A DNA stretch of 64,000 nucleotides from Hysterangium stoloniferum. Lineage: Eukaryota; Basidiomycota; Agaricomycetes; Hysterangiales; Hysterangiaceae. Under the pieces are notes generated by a model. It was given only the letters and a program-made list of their open reading frames with translations. It was not told the DNA's origin and did no database searches. The stretch covers positions 1-64,000 of the forward strand of contig WHVD01000275.1 of the NCBI GenBank assembly GCA_015178975.1, given 5' to 3'. The position numbers were made by a program, and so were the translations under genes. Numbering within the stretch: position 1 is the first letter of the stretch; each line of letters begins with the position of its first letter. Shown here piece by piece: positions 11,210 to 23,262 of the stretch.

Positions 11210-12787
11210 ATGATCCAGGAAAGTGTGCATACGATGTTGAAGACTGCGACACTACGAATATATGCCAATCGGGATACTGCAGGTAGGCTGGTACTTACAC
11301 AGGCTGTGCGAATTCCCTGCCCTAGACTGGCCCAGACGGGTGAAAATGTATCCACAGAATACATTGAGGATGAGAATGGCTCACCTGTCGATGGGACCAC
11401 AGCAGGTGCAATTCGCAGCTATATCCGATCTATATTCCGAGAGCTTCTAAAGAAAGGCACACTTCCAAATGTTTGGTCAGAAGTTAGTGCTGAGGACAGC
11501 AGGTATGTTCTTCAGGAACTGTTATGCTGAACACCCCTATGTGCGCATCTACCAAGATGACTGGAAGGCCGACTACCTAATATCACGTGTACTGTCTCAA
11601 TGGAACACCAACAAGAAGCGGCGTGAGAAGAAGAGTCAATCAGCTAAAGCTAGACCCAATGACTTCGACTTTGAGGAAGCTATTCGTCCAGTTGGGGAGG
11701 GTGGTTCTGGTGGCTCCAACTTCGCCATGGAGAATCTGGATGATTGCCACTCTGAAGTCACCAACATGGATGATAACACAAGGAATGGATCTAAAAAACG
11801 TAAAGTAGCTTCCGAATCATCATCTGAGCAATCACAGCCTTCAAAACGCCTTCATGCAACCATATTTCCCTCTCCTCCTCCCTCATCACCTCCATCCCAT
11901 TCACTTCCAGCACGCAGGAGCTGTATCCTCACTGCCTCGACCCGCAAGGAGATTCTGTCTACAATATCGACCACAGAGCAATTGTTGCCATCGCCACCTG
12001 CAATCCATGTTGATACTGGCATCTCGGACCTTATTGCACAAACCTTAGACGATTCACCTCCGCTCACATCCCCTAGACATCCTATAATTACACATGATGC
12101 TACCTGGAAGTGACCAACTCCAAGACGACATCAGAAATCGAAGGAAAAGCCGTTGAGAAACCAGCAGATAGGGCTCCGAGCAGTGTATTGGAGGTGAGTG
12201 GACAGGCGTGTCCACCAATTGAGGAAACAACAACTTTCATCAATCCGTTGTATGTACAATCTTTCTATCCCAATCTCCTAACATTAATCTTAATCTGCCT
12301 GCAGAAATGCTGCCTTCGGACCTGTTCCTGGCCCTTCAACACGTCTCGAAGGCTTTCATCCCATGAAGAGAGCGTGGCACCTAATACTCAACAAGATCGG
12401 GCAGACAAGACCAAGAGTATGTCATTGATACTCTTCCCTTCTTGTGATCTGCCCATCCTCCAAATCGTATAACTCACAAGCAAGCAGATAAAACCAGGTC
12501 TGCTACCGGGGTGAGGCGTGTGACAGGTACAAATTCAGCGAAGTAAGTCCAAAAATTTTCTGGGCTGTGACTAACGCATTGTCCAGAAATCTATTTTACA
12601 TCGAGTACCTCAAGACGCATGATCCAGTTATGCCAGCCACCTTCGAATGTGTCTGGAAAGCACTTGGGAAGGAAGAAATTAAAGTAACGTCCCCTTTATT
12701 TCCTATGTTTCCTCTTCCACTTTATTGTGATGCACCTCCGCCATTATAAATAGAAATGAACCGTGCTCAACAAGTCAATGAGGGAGG
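11210..12787 (+). pseudogene. Uncharacterised agaricomycete nuclear-type protein, frame-broken
   Basis: A first segment (11210-11505) reads into AIRSYIRSIFRELLKKG and WSEVSAEDS; a second (from about 11510, other frame, to 12113) continues with RNCYAEHPYVRIYQDDWKAD, followed by a basic SKKRKV nuclear-localisation-like stretch and Pro/Ser-rich sequence. The pattern 'helix, W, then DDWKAD..I' is one I know from uncharacterised agaricomycete proteins. The change of frame near 11,505 would need a 13-bp intron, too short to be real, so a one-base insertion is likelier. Later pieces (12300-12400; 12567-12690, NLFYIEYLKTHDPVMPATFE, loosely like an HMG-type helix) may be further exons. Function is unknown; the exon ends after 12,113 are guesses. 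Confidence 0.45.
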
Positions 12788-13630
12788 TGAGCAAACAAGG
12801 CACAAGCAATACTAGGGAGGATTAACATTCAGTGTGTTTTCATGTGGTTCATATTGCAAAGGAAAAGATCGTTCATGAAAACTTTGCCAGACTTCTATCA
12901 ACGCATCCTTGGCTTCCTTCATCATCCCCTTTTGACTTCCCTGTTGCTCTAATGTCTCCTGCCTCAGCTTGTCACTACTCTCAAGTCATCACTGCTGACT
13001 CTCGCTGGTCTCACCCTTTATTCACTCGCTATCTGCTATTGTGTACTGCACCCTCAGTATTTATGAAGCTCAAGCTACGTTTTTACATCTCATCCAGCTA
13101 ATGCACTTGTCAGCTGTGTCTTTCACCTTGTCTCCTGCTTTATCCCACGCTCACCTCTTCAAGTTTCCCACCTTTTGGCGGGCTACGTCTCTTACCTGCC
13201 ACGTTCTCTCATAGTGTCACTTCGGTCACTTTTTATCCTGCCTGCATCGCTATATATACAGTTCGATCAATGGGTGCTCTTTTCACGTGCTCGTGCGGCC
13301 TTTGCGTTGTGTCGTTAGACTGGTCCAGTGCGATTCCTCATGCCACTTTCTGCTTCTCTTTATCGTCTCAATATCTTCATGCTTTCTAGACCGGTATGCC
13401 TTTAACTTAGGGCGGTGTGTGTGATGACAGACGGTTGCAATTACCATGTTGGATGTCGTTATATGGTCGGCATGCGGAGAGGCTGGATGAGGTTGTATGC
13501 CAATCGATAAGAAGGGTTATGTGATGATAAATGTGTCTCGCTATGCCCATACGCAATAGATCGATATGATTCTATATATAGCAAGGGCGCAGTAGGAGAC
13601 AATGATTGGGTAACCAGACGGCAGCTGCGC
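12788..13630. other. Intergenic, nothing recognised
   Basis: Pyrimidine-rich plus strand with short ORFs of no clear family. It must contain the 3' ends of the two flanking, convergent genes. Confidence 0.4.
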
Positions 13631-15634
13631 CTAGTCTCCATGAAACAGATATTCCACCATTTCCCTGTCGTGTGCCTTCCGTATAGGTCCCCTTGAGACA
13701 GCATCCAGTGGCCTCTGTATCTGCCGCGTGTTCAGTTGCAGAGGATACTTCACAACATCTTCCGGCCCAGACCACTCGAAATCCACAAACTTGACGCGCG
13801 ACGCTAGACCACCGTTATCCAGATCCATAGTCGATTTGCCGCGTACAAGGATGTTCTCCTTCCTTAGGTCGCCATGCACATAATCTTTTGAATCTAGATT
13901 TTTCAGAGCAGCATGGAGCGCCTCGCGCACCCTCTGGTCCGTCCTGTCCGAAGGCTGGAACGGCATATAGTGGTCGACAAGGTCTTCCATCACAACCATT
14001 GTCCACCCCGCCGAGAGAAAGTTGACTCCAAGGATCGCAGGAGCGAAACCTTCGCCAGCTGTATAATTCTGAACTTGAATAGCAGAATCACGGTAGGTGC
14101 CGGGTGGTAGGAATTTGATGCAGATTTTTGTCTGGGTATCCACCGTTATTGCTCGAAAAACTAATCTGTCAGGGAAAATGGCCTTGCTGTACGTGTACTT
14201 GTGTTTGCCTTCCTCGTTTTCGAAAGAAACTGGGTACGGAAAGAAGCCCGGTCGGTCTTTGGCGCGGGTGGGGTCCGAGTAGAAGTGATTCAAAGCAGTG
14301 GTAGCACGTCTCACAGCAAAGATAAAACGAGAGAGATTGAGCCGCTGGATGTTGTCACTCTTGTGGAAGTGAAGCGGAAGGAGTGGAGAGAGGATCTGGA
14401 CATTTGGTATCGGCGTCGCCACGGCACCTGCTGCAGTAACAAAAGGACCTATAGAAAAGGTTGATTAGGAGGCATACATAAGACAGCAGAGGCCCTTACC
14501 ACAGTGCAAAAGAATCAGGTAAATGACAGTTCTTGCCAGCGCCGTGCTTATACAATTCGCGGACCACTTCAAGGTGGTAGAGTGCTCCTTGGAGATATGG
14601 TTCAGCACCCGTCGCTGAAAGCTCTGATTTCCCTTCTACTAAGACTACATGCATCTTCCCACCATGCCCGTCTTTAAGAGCAAGCACATAACTACCATCC
14701 GTTGTGTAACTATGGATCATGAACTTTTCAAGCTTGACTATGCTGTGTTTATCGAGAATCTCTCGGAACGCCTCCATGCGCGCAGCTTCATCATTGAAGA
14801 ATGCCGATAGTCTCGCCGCCATTTCTTCGGCACAACGCTCGTCTTCAAATTTGGGTTCACCAGAGACGCAGTCGTCTTGGAACTTGGCGAGGCTCTCATC
14901 ATAGAGAACGGGTGGAATGGTGGCCTGGCGTTCGGCTGGACGCCCGCAGTTTATGGCCTGGCTATCATCTTTCTGCCGCTCGCGAAACACACTAGGGTGG
15001 CATCCTTGGGAGGGCGGCACTTCTGGCATCAGTTGCAGGACGGTCCCACGATCAATATGGGCAGCGGGCTTGTAAGTTGGACCTGAAGGATGTTTTAGTA
15101 TAACAATAAGTCAGAATGAAAGGATGCTCTCACACTGAAAGACGTAGTGCAACTTGGATCGATCGGTTTCTGCGGTACGCTCGAAAGCAGGGTTCGTGGA
15201 CGCAACCGCTTTGAAACCGGTTTGGAGGTTGAGAGATTGAACGTAGTCGGGGAGCTCAATCGTGGAAACCACATCGACATTTGTGGTGGCCTATATTGAG
15301 ATGAGTCAAGCTTAAACCGCAGGAAAGGCGGACGGACCCTGTATACTATTATCGTTTCAAGAAGGTTTTCCTGGGCGAGTTTGGGGAAGATATGCGGAAG
15401 TATATGAATGAGGGGAGTGTCTGGCATGATATCGAGAAAGCGGTAACGAAAGTCATTGTGTTCGATGAGGAGAAGGGCGTTAAAAGGGACTTCGGAGGCG
15501 GCTGCAGGATGTTGCATCACTGCTTCCTGCATCTCCTCATCTTCTTCTTGAGCTGTGGCAGGTTTCTTGGAAAACCTACCAGACGATGGTGATCCACGCT
15601 GAGTATGGGTACGTTTACGAGATTGATGAGCCAT
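13631..15634 (-). pseudogene. Protein-kinase-like gene, last junction out of phase
   Basis: Minus-strand exons 15634-15338, 15290-15134, 15082-14500 and 14448-13631. The first three join in phase: a basic start (KKPATAQEEDEE), FNALLLIEHNDFRYRFLDIM, then FQCPTYKP and a helical middle with KMHVVLVEGKSEL. The last exon has the C-terminal kinase lobe: YVHGDLRKENILV as catalytic loop and VKFVDFEWSG in place of DFG, the form seen in mushroom kinase-like families. With the only good donor (GTAAGG, 14499) and acceptor (14449) the last exon is one base out of frame: the exons sum to 1855 nt. So this is either a recent frameshift or an unusual splice. Apart from that no stop breaks any exon, so loss must be recent. 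Catalytic Asp and the Asn of EN are present. Confidence 0.65.
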
Positions 15635-15852
15635 GGTGGTGATGTCACATGGTGGACAGATTTCTCTGGAAAGCCGTGACGCACCAACGAGTCACATGTC
15701 ACGGTGACATACCCAAATTATTATGGAGCTTAAAATCCGACCGAAGGCCAGCACCTATCATGTAACAAGTTCACACGAGTCGAGTCGTTAAGTCTCTTAA
15801 CTCCGATATTTTAAGCCTTTGGGTGTCAAAATTCACTAATCGCTTAAAATTG

Positions 15853-15886
15853 GGATAGTGTAGGATAGTGTAGGATAGTGTAGGAT
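15853..15886 (+). repeat. Short tandem repeat, 10-bp unit
   Basis: GGATAGTGTA occurs three times in a row, followed by a partial fourth copy. Confidence 0.85.
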
Positions 15887-16326
15887 CATTCCTGGGAAGC
15901 TGAACACTCAAACACCCACTCTAACCCCAGTTCCCTAGCCAACCGTTTTCGTTTTATGCTATGTTAAAAAAAAGCAAGTCACGTTCCAATAACTTTTTTT
16001 TTTTTGATATATTTGTATCCCGCTTCAAGCAACAATGGCTAACTGCGGCTAGGGGGTGAAAAGGCTCCCAGAGAAACTATGCTACGGTGGTAAGAAGTTC
16101 CGAGTGAGCTACGTGTCTACGATGGATTTTAGAGGGCTCGAGTCAGGGTGGGGACGGCGTAAGTCAGCGTGCGGAGTCGGTTGTAGCTAGGAGGAGAAAG
16201 GAGAAGAAGACCGGGGGAGGGATATGTACATCGGCCATGACGTTCAGGGACAATCTGTTGTGGAGAGATTGTGGGAGAGGTGTGGGGCGAGCGGGGGAGT
16301 TGGTGTCGCAACGGAACCAGGTGGCT

Positions 16327-16686
16327 CTAAGGGGGTTCGTAGGGTCGTGGTGCAAAGGCAGAGGTTTGGCAGATAAATTTTGCAACTGCTCTGAGCCCAG
16401 ACTTTGTACCCAGCAGAAAGGCCAGGTCAAGACCGCGTGAGACCTTTCGTAGGGGCCCACGCCAGTCTTCGTAAAGGGGGCAACTCGTTAAGATGTGGTC
16501 GCGCGTTTGGAGGGGTGCATATCCACAGGGGCATGCAGTGGGCAGGTTGGGGAGGAAGCGGTTGTAGTATTCCCCAAAGAAGCCGTGCCCAAAGATTGCT
16601 TGAATGAGGCGAGTGTGCTGTGCACGGGAACCAGTGAAACTCTTGTGGATGGCAGGTATCACACGCGTCTGCCATGTTCTTAGCAC
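16327..16686 (-). mobile_element. LINE reverse-transcriptase C-terminal remnant
   Basis: The minus strand encodes a 119-residue piece with TGSRAQHTRLIQAIFGHGF, FLPNLPTACPCGY, THxL-like RDHILTSCPLYEDW and a final FICQTSAFAP. The C-x-C-x(n)-H-x(4)-C arrangement after the reverse transcriptase is typical of fungal non-LTR elements. No polymerase domain or 3' UTR is attached, so it is a fragment. It could come from the same family as the LINE at 26.9-30.05 kb, whose C-terminus is missing. Confidence 0.65.
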
Positions 16687-16710
16687 TCACCACCACCATA
16701 CCATTTTAGC

Positions 16711-18767
16711 ATGCCATTTTTTTCGAAGCTGGGCCATCGCTTTGCTAGAATAAAATTAACAAGTGCTGATTCTCTTGATGTCGTGAAGGAACCGGGGGGT
16801 ACCTACAATAATCCCGGTTTTGTACTTGCACCAGGGACTAGCCCTTCTATTGAGTGAGTGATCCAGTTTCAAACATATAAGTCAATATCCGATACCTAAC
16901 ATTTTCCGCATTTATAGTATTGTCGCCATTCATGGGTTCGATGGGCATCGCGAAAAGTCCTGGACAGCCGATAATGGGAAGCTCTGGCTCCGGGACTTTC
17001 TCCCGCGGACAATACCTACAGCGCGGATTTTGTCGTACGGTTACGATGCCTACAGAATTGTCTGAACAAACTCTATATGGTCATGCACAGGATTTCCTTG
17101 CACGACTTTCCGTGTTTAGGGAAACAGACGAAACTAAGGTTCACTGACTGAAAATCACTGTTGTTTGTCTTGAGTGCTGATGATTGTTTCCTATTTTCCA
17201 TAGGACCGCCCAATAATCTTCATTGCACATAGCCTAGGCGGCATTATTCTTAAGAGTGTACGTCACCTCAAAATAAATAAAAACTGTCTGCTACGTTTCC
17301 TTCATGCTTGGGAACAGGCCCTAATACAAGCATATGTTGCCAATGAAGGGCACCTTCTGCCACGTAAATGGATCTATTTGTCAACATATGGCATTGTCTT
17401 CCTTGGTACACCCCACCAAGGTACAGACATAGTGTACAAACTTGTTTCATTATGCAGCCGCCCAAACAATATCTTGTTGAGGCATTTAACTACTCACTCT
17501 GAACTATTACAGCAGCAAATATCCGATTTTAATGCCATCACTGCCCGTTTTCACATGAAGTTTTTCTATGAAACTTTACCTACTACTCTCCCGTCTGCAA
17601 TTGTGAGTTTGGGGATTCTAATATACCTCGCAAATATGCTAAATTATAGTGTGCATGCAGATTGTTCTCAAAGCATCTGCCATCTTGCCTGGGGCTGTGA
17701 ATATAGAACCAATAAGCATAAGGATCACACTGGGATGTCCGAATTTCAGTCTGTTGATGATAGTGACTACGAGTCTGTATTGTGTGTGGTACAAGATATG
17801 GTGCTTCAGTGGCAGTTCGAGGACAATGGACTAAATTTAATCAGCGAAATGGTGTGTCACCATGAATAAACTTGCACAGGCTAATATTATTGAACAGAGG
17901 ATAACCCCAAACCCATATACATGTCCAAGCAATGTTTTAGTCCAAGATTTGTGGGACAGGAGATATCTCACAAGACTCCGAAAATTTTTTGTGCCTGAGA
18001 ACTCCCACCCAGTGCACAATTATTTCATTTTGTATGGTATGGGAGGGATTGGCAAAACTCAGATTTGTTTGAAATTCATTGAAGAAGAGCTGCTTAGCAA
18101 TGACTGGTAAGCTGGTAACACTTTGCTTATTCTCACCAACACTTACAGTAGTGTATCAAGTCACCTTTGGGGAATATTCTGGAGAGATGGCACAAATACA
18201 GAAACCTTAACAAGAGGTTTTTCAAGCATTGCTGATAATCCTGAAGCCAAATCTAAGGGTATTGAAAAGTTTCCAGAGGGAGTTTTGAGGTGGCTTACAG
18301 CCATTCAAAAGAAATGTCTCATCATCTTTGACAATGCTGATGGAATGGATGGAGTTGTTAAAGACTATTTGCAACAGATGTGTCAGATTCATGTCTTAAT
18401 TACTAGCTGTAATCCTGGACTGGCTAGGCATGTTACAGACTCATTGGAGATTCTCTCAGAAGAGTGATCATGCACTTGTCCTCTTTCAAGCTGCTGCTAA
18501 ATTGGACAATAAATCAAATACTATCCCAAAGGAATTGTTAGAGAAGATTGTTGCTAAAATTGGCTTCTTGCCTCTTGCAATTGATATTGCTGGAGCAGTC
18601 ATTTCAACTGGACTCTGTGGAGTGACAGAGTATCTAATTATGCATGAAAAATATCATATAAAGGGGCACTAGGATATAATCACACTGTTTATAGTATTTT
18701 AAGGCTGTCATATGATCTGATTGAAAAGCAGGCCAGATTATTAAAAGGTGCACAAGATGCATTAGGG
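16711..18767 (+). pseudogene. Alpha/beta-hydrolase / NB-ARC (NLR-type) gene, decayed
   Basis: The start MPFFSKLGHRFARI (16711) and exons 16711-16853, 16918-17138, 17204-17257 and 17318-17610 read an alpha/beta-hydrolase: IVAIHGFDGHREKSW, then the nucleophile elbow IAHSLGGIILKS, FLGTPHQGTD. It is followed by NB-ARC: P-loop GMGGIGKTQI (about 18,040), kinase-2 CLIIFDNAD (about 18,330), and GFLPLAIDIAGA (about 18,570). Fungal proteins with this order are NLR-like sensors; the hydrolase is thought to be the effector. At least four frame changes (near 17,055; 17,720; 18,465; 18,670) break it, and the repeat domain (TPR/ankyrin/WD) expected after NB-ARC is absent. The sequence RLSYDLIEKQA survives in a third frame, showing that the decay followed a full-length ancestor. 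Confidence 0.75.
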
Positions 18768-18903
18768 TAGTGGGTTGGTTTTTGTGCAGGGAGGATCGTG
18801 AGTGTGACAATCCAGCCTTGCATGCATGAACCTTTTAGTTCTGGTTATTTGGAGTAGTGAGTTTATTTTTAAAGTGGGGAGGGGTGTAAGCCTGGCACCC
18901 CAG

Positions 18904-19000
18904 TCTTATGCATTGTCTTGTTTCCTTTTGTTCGCCTCCACACCTTGTTTCCCTTTGTTCGCATATGCGCCTTGTTTCCCTTTGTTCACCTCCACTATTG
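18904..19000 (+). repeat. Short tandem repeat, about 30-bp unit
   Basis: CTTGTTTCCcTTTGTTCgC recurs three times with CTCCAC-type spacers. It lies just after the NLR pseudogene and before the copia LTR. Confidence 0.7.
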
Positions 19001-19174
19001 TTCCATTAACACATGATTGCGGCACATACTTAAATAGCTAGGAAGTCTTTCAGTCCTTAGAACTTACCGTACGCTGCAACATCCTGTATCTCGTCTCAGT
19101 TCTAGACAATACACCATGGTCCTGTCAACTCGTGTGACCGCCAGTGATCCCAATTGACGACGGGATTACAGTCA

Positions 19175-19720
19175 TGTTGTAAAGGATATTAACGGGAATA
19201 TTAATCAGCATTTACACGGAACCGCCATATGTAGAATAGTATAAATAGTGGGCAGAGCTACCTGAATAATATATTATCCGTTGTCTTCACTCCATTTAGA
19301 CGACAGGTTATCGGGCCTCGTGCTAGCAGCCAACAAAACGAATAGCCTTTAAATTGCCAATCAAACAACAGCCGTCAACAATTTCACTTACCAGCCAAGT
19401 CAAATTCTCTGCATTTTATTGAGTCACTCAATGTCGATAATTATCATGCATGGAAGAAAGAGGTCAAGTGGATTTTAACTGAGCAAGGTCGCTGAGGCTA
19501 TGCTATTTTGAAAGTTCTGGATTTCTTTCATCATTAGAATATCATGGAAAGTATTTCAAATGAGCTGTAGAATTCCCATTAGCAAATACATATGATGGAA
19601 GATTGCAAACTACTTCATCAGACCTTCCAAGTCAATTATTCAGATCTTAAGATTCCTGTTATACATACAGTATGTACCTTGTTCAACCATTTCACAGAAT
19701 GTTGGTAGTCTGGATGGACC
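19175..19720 (+). mobile_element. Ty1/copia remnant: short LTR, PBS-like site, gag start
   Basis: TGTTGTAAAGG (19175) to GACGACA (19305) forms a 131-bp TG...CA unit with TATAAATAG inside, as in short fungal copia LTRs. Next comes GGTTATCGGGCC, like the initiator-tRNA primer site used by copia elements. Then comes gag-like FIESLNVDNYHAWKKEVKWI (about 19,412-19,475), ended by stop codons. No integrase or reverse transcriptase and no second LTR follow, so it is a 5' fragment. Confidence 0.55.
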
Positions 19721-19848
19721 CAACTTTTCTGAATTATTTCCTAGATATAAAAATTAAATATGATTTCACAGAAGTGAGAACAATAAATATGATGCTCTTG
19801 TATATACAAACTTCAAATCCTTAATCAGTCTAAATCTTCTAAAACCAT

Positions 19849-20629
19849 TGTCAGGAACCGGAAAACCCCCCAGCCTCTGGGCCCCTGGACCCCATCCTAC
19901 ATGCTCCCGACCCTCTATATTGTATAGTTACAACCGGAGTTCCCGCGGGAGCCCGCACGTTAACTTGTTTATGCCTGACTCTCTGTATGCACCCCACCTG
20001 TCTGTACCTAACCCTCTGTGTCTCATACACCAGTCCTCAGACTCCACTGGACTCTGGACTCTGCCCTATATACATCCAACACTCTGTGCCTTACTGTATG
20101 TACCTGTCACCGGACTCTGACCAGACTCCTGGAACCCCTCTAACAGAGCATAGAACCCTGCTCCTGTTATGATCTGTCTCTGCATCTCATACACCAGTCA
20201 TCGGAAAACCCACTGGACTCCACCGGACCTCCTGCACATCAAGCCTGTCTATACCCGACACTATCTTGTGCACCAATTCACCGGACTCTGACTGGACTTC
20301 CGGAACCCCTCTAACTGAGCCCCGCTCCAGTTATGGTTAAATGACCTGTCATGATTTGTTCTCTGCTCCTGTTCCGTTCCGTCCCTAATTCCCAATTTAG
20401 TATTTACTTGTTTCGTTTTATGTTTAATAGTTCTGCCTCTCATTAATACCAGATTTGGTATTATTACATTTCACAGTCTATATAAGTCTGCTATATTCAT
20501 GTACTTGGAATCCAGTTTCAATCTCGAACTAGTTTTCCCCCGAACAAGTTTGACCCTCAAACAAGTCTTCCCTCGATCCCAGTCTCGAGTCCTCTTGTCT
20601 GTCTTCAGGCTCGATTCCCAGAACTCCTA
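19849..20629 (+). repeat. Truncated solo LTR of the large non-autonomous element
   Basis: It starts TGTCAGGAACCGG and runs parallel to the two LTRs at 33636 and 38935 for about 780 bp, up to CCCAGAACTCC. The last 280 bp of the LTR are missing, replaced by unrelated sequence. Confidence 0.85.
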
Positions 20630-20911
20630 CATGCCCTTTACATCGCACTCTCTCTCATCCCAGCATATGAACTCCGCGTCGGAGGTACGTACAAATTGAA
20701 CTTCTGAGCGCAAACTATCCAACTCACGAGTACCAGCTGGAGGTAGTTTAGTCCGGTGTAACACCCCTCTCATCCCAAGCTCTAATGTATCATCCAAGAA
20801 AGGATAAGTTCGGTTAAAATCTCAGTGAATTGGATGTCAGAGTGGAAGACCTCGTCCGAAAGGAGGGAACGGAAAAAGTACTTGTAGGTCATTTCACAAA
20901 TACATTACTAT

Positions 20912-21411
20912 ATGGACATCTTCAACACCAGATTTGAGGGAATTTTGACTGATCGGGAACTCGTCATCGTGAAACGCACCCAACACTTTGGCGAGCTTTA
21001 CATTTCAACTGCGGTTTCGTACATTGACCACGGACTGTTCACTCCGGAAAATGGGCGGCCTACAGTGGCGTTGGCCTTGTGGTGTATGGCCACGCAGCCA
21101 GACTGGTATTTACAAGGTCACATTGACAGAGATAGTAGACAAGTTACGTACGTAGGTGGAGAACATGGTCACAATCAGGATTATGAACCGTCACAATAGT
21201 GCCCTTTCCACACAGACTCCACAGTAATATCCTGGGCCAATGTCAATACTTGTGCTATATGTCCTACAGTGATTCGGGTTGACAACTACCATGATGTAGG
21301 GCCTGAATTCCCTAAGATCCACGACAATGGAAATCTCGAAATAAATATTTCGCAACATTATGCCGTGATACGAGAGGAGATCACTAGAGACGGAAGAAAT
21401 GAGCCACCATG
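20912..21411 (+). CDS. Hypothetical protein, two or more exons
   Basis: An ORF of 95 codons (20912-21199; HFGELYISTAVSYIDHGLF, TVALALWCMATQPDWY) is followed after about 70 bp by a second open stretch (21268-21411; VDNYHDVGPEFPKI) preceded by CTACAG. The splice donor is uncertain: GTACGT (21148) or GTGCCC (21198). No family recognised. It could be part of a TE-derived sequence. Confidence 0.3.
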
Positions 21412-21835
21412 ATCTCTTTTGTCATACCTCATCCCCTCACCAGCCGCTCTTCAAATCCCTCCCAACATATTCTCCACCGCATTCCCAGGATGCTACCCTC
21501 ACCTGCGGCTATAGCTATTGAGCGCTCCCATCATTTATATATATTTTACTTTCAGAAGTTTCGGCACAATATCCATCTGTTGTTATTCATCTGTGATGCA
21601 GTCTTCAGTCACAGGAAGCCGCGGTTGGTCAATGAATTTCATCAATAAATCCAAGGTATGACGACATGGGTAAGTCTAGATAGAGTTCACCCGCACCCGT
21701 GCTGTCATTGACCTGGATCCCCACCTCGCCTCCTTTTCACACCTCTACGGGGGTCGTTGGCAGCTCGTGATCGGGGTTAGAAGGCGGCAGTGTCTGCGTT
21801 TTGGCCAGTGACGTCACTCGTGGGTACTTATCCTC

Positions 21836-21960
21836 TACGCGGGGAGCGTGCACCGTCGCGGGGAGCATGCACCGTCGCGGGGAGTGTGCACCGTCGCGGG
21901 GAGTGTGCATCGTGGCAGAGAGCGTGCACCATCGGAGGGAATGTATTCGTGCCGAGGAGC
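21836..21960 (+). repeat. GC-rich tandem repeat, 20-bp unit
   Basis: GGGGAGYRTGCACCGTCGCG recurs about five to six times with drift towards the end (ATCGTGGCAGAGAGCGTGCA). Confidence 0.8.
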
Positions 21961-22083
21961 ATGCCGGCCAGGAGGTCGTTTGCTGCTTTGAAGAACTATA
22001 TGCATATGTTTAGAAATATAATTAACAAATCACCAAAAGGCAAAAACTTACCAAATACGGCCCAACACTCAATAACTTCAAAA

Positions 22084-22906
22084 TTAGCAAATAAACCGCA
22101 TGTCCCGCATACTTCGGCCCACTCCACCCCCCACACACCCTTCTTTCCTGCACTGGCACCAGCACCAGCACACGCACCCGCACCCGCCACTCGGTCCACC
22201 ACCACCCCAAAACACACAAATCACAACCGCAGCAGCCCACACCTCTTCCCCGACAATATCAATCGCCCCCTCCGTGGGCCGGACATACCGCGCCGCAGCG
22301 CCGGGCACCTCCTCCTTCGTCGCCGGCATAATCTGCGCCTGCTGCGTGAGCATGTTGGCGAGGAGCGCGAGCGTCAGGACCGGCGGGTCTTCCCCAGTGT
22401 GCGCTGCCGACGGCGTGCCGGCGGAGAGCGTGGGGAGGAGGTTGCACACGGATGGGGAGAGGTTTGGGAGGTACGCGTTCAGTGGTGTGAGGACGGGCTG
22501 CGAGGTGGGGGCGTGGGCTTGGATGTGGGTTGTGTGGCCATGGCTTTGCGTGGGTATGTGGCCCTTTCGAGGGTGGAGGAGGCTTGGGCGTTGGACACTG
22601 CGATGGAGAACATGTCGTTTGCTCGGAACGCGAGGGAAAACGTGTCGTAGAGTTCGAGCTGGATCGCGGGTTTTGGGGTCATTGTGGGTGAGGGTGCTGC
22701 TGTGGTTGGTTTGTGGATGTGGTAGTGGTGGTGGTGGTAGTGATGGTGTGTTTGGATGGAGAAGAAATGGGGGAGGACTTCGAGGGCGCGTTGGGAGGCT
22801 TGTATGAAGATGGCGCCGCTGCTGCTCTAGTAGCAGACGTCAGAGTCGTATTGATCCGAGTAGTCATAGGCGCGGATGGCTTCGTCAAAACTCCTCCACT
22901 TGTCAT
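22084..22906 (-). pseudogene. GC-rich gene fragment of unknown family
   Basis: The minus strand holds pieces in two frames: PAIQLELYDTFSLAFRAND and STLERATYPRKAM (22479-22682), then NAYLPNLSPSVCNLL and GEDPPVLTLALLANMLTQQ (22330-22480). They are joined by a Thr/Pro-rich part and one frame change near 22,480. GC and CpG are far above the surroundings. The second piece has a paralogue at 53540-53705 (GEDPPVLMLALLTDTLTQQ), so it is a genuinely coding-derived sequence. Family unknown. Confidence 0.4.
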
Positions 22907-23144
22907 GTGTTGCCATTCGTCAAGGTCTGGCCGTACCTACGGCTCGTGAACGCCTTTCCACCTCAACTCACATCCACATCCCCATTCGTGTTTGGCGGTG
23001 GAATTTCTTTCGCAACATAACACCGCGCACAAGCCACTGGCCGACTCACAGTCAATAATTCCCCCTAGTATTTAGACTGATACGCACATTTGGGATCTAA
23101 ACGGAAAGTGTGACCTGTCGAAATGGGATATTGCATGAATTTCT

Positions 23145-23262
23145 GATTGTGGTTATGTAAAGGCAAAGGCAAATATAAGCATGGAATACGTAGCTGTAGC
23201 AGTCATGGATCCACGTTTATAAACGGCGACAAAGAGGCTTTCGAAACAGAGGTTTTGGAACG
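23145..23262 (-). repeat. Dispersed repeat X, copy 1 (inverted)
   Basis: The reverse complement matches 53221-53300 and 60741-60860: AAAACCTCTGTTTC, TAAACATGAtCCATGACTGC, and GCTTA...TTTGCCTTTACC. The plus-strand end of this copy (GAGGTTTTGGAACGGCGAAG) resembles the first unit of the minisatellite that follows. Confidence 0.75.

Noticed and set aside
13631-14422. Single-exon kinase starting at 14422
   Set aside because: The reading begins with GTG and lacks the N-lobe; upstream exons clearly belong to it.
22100-22807. 235-codon plus-strand ORF
   Set aside because: Antisense to a minus-strand piece that has a protein-level paralogue at 53.6 kb; Arg/Trp/Cys/Gly-rich as expected of a GC-rich shadow frame.
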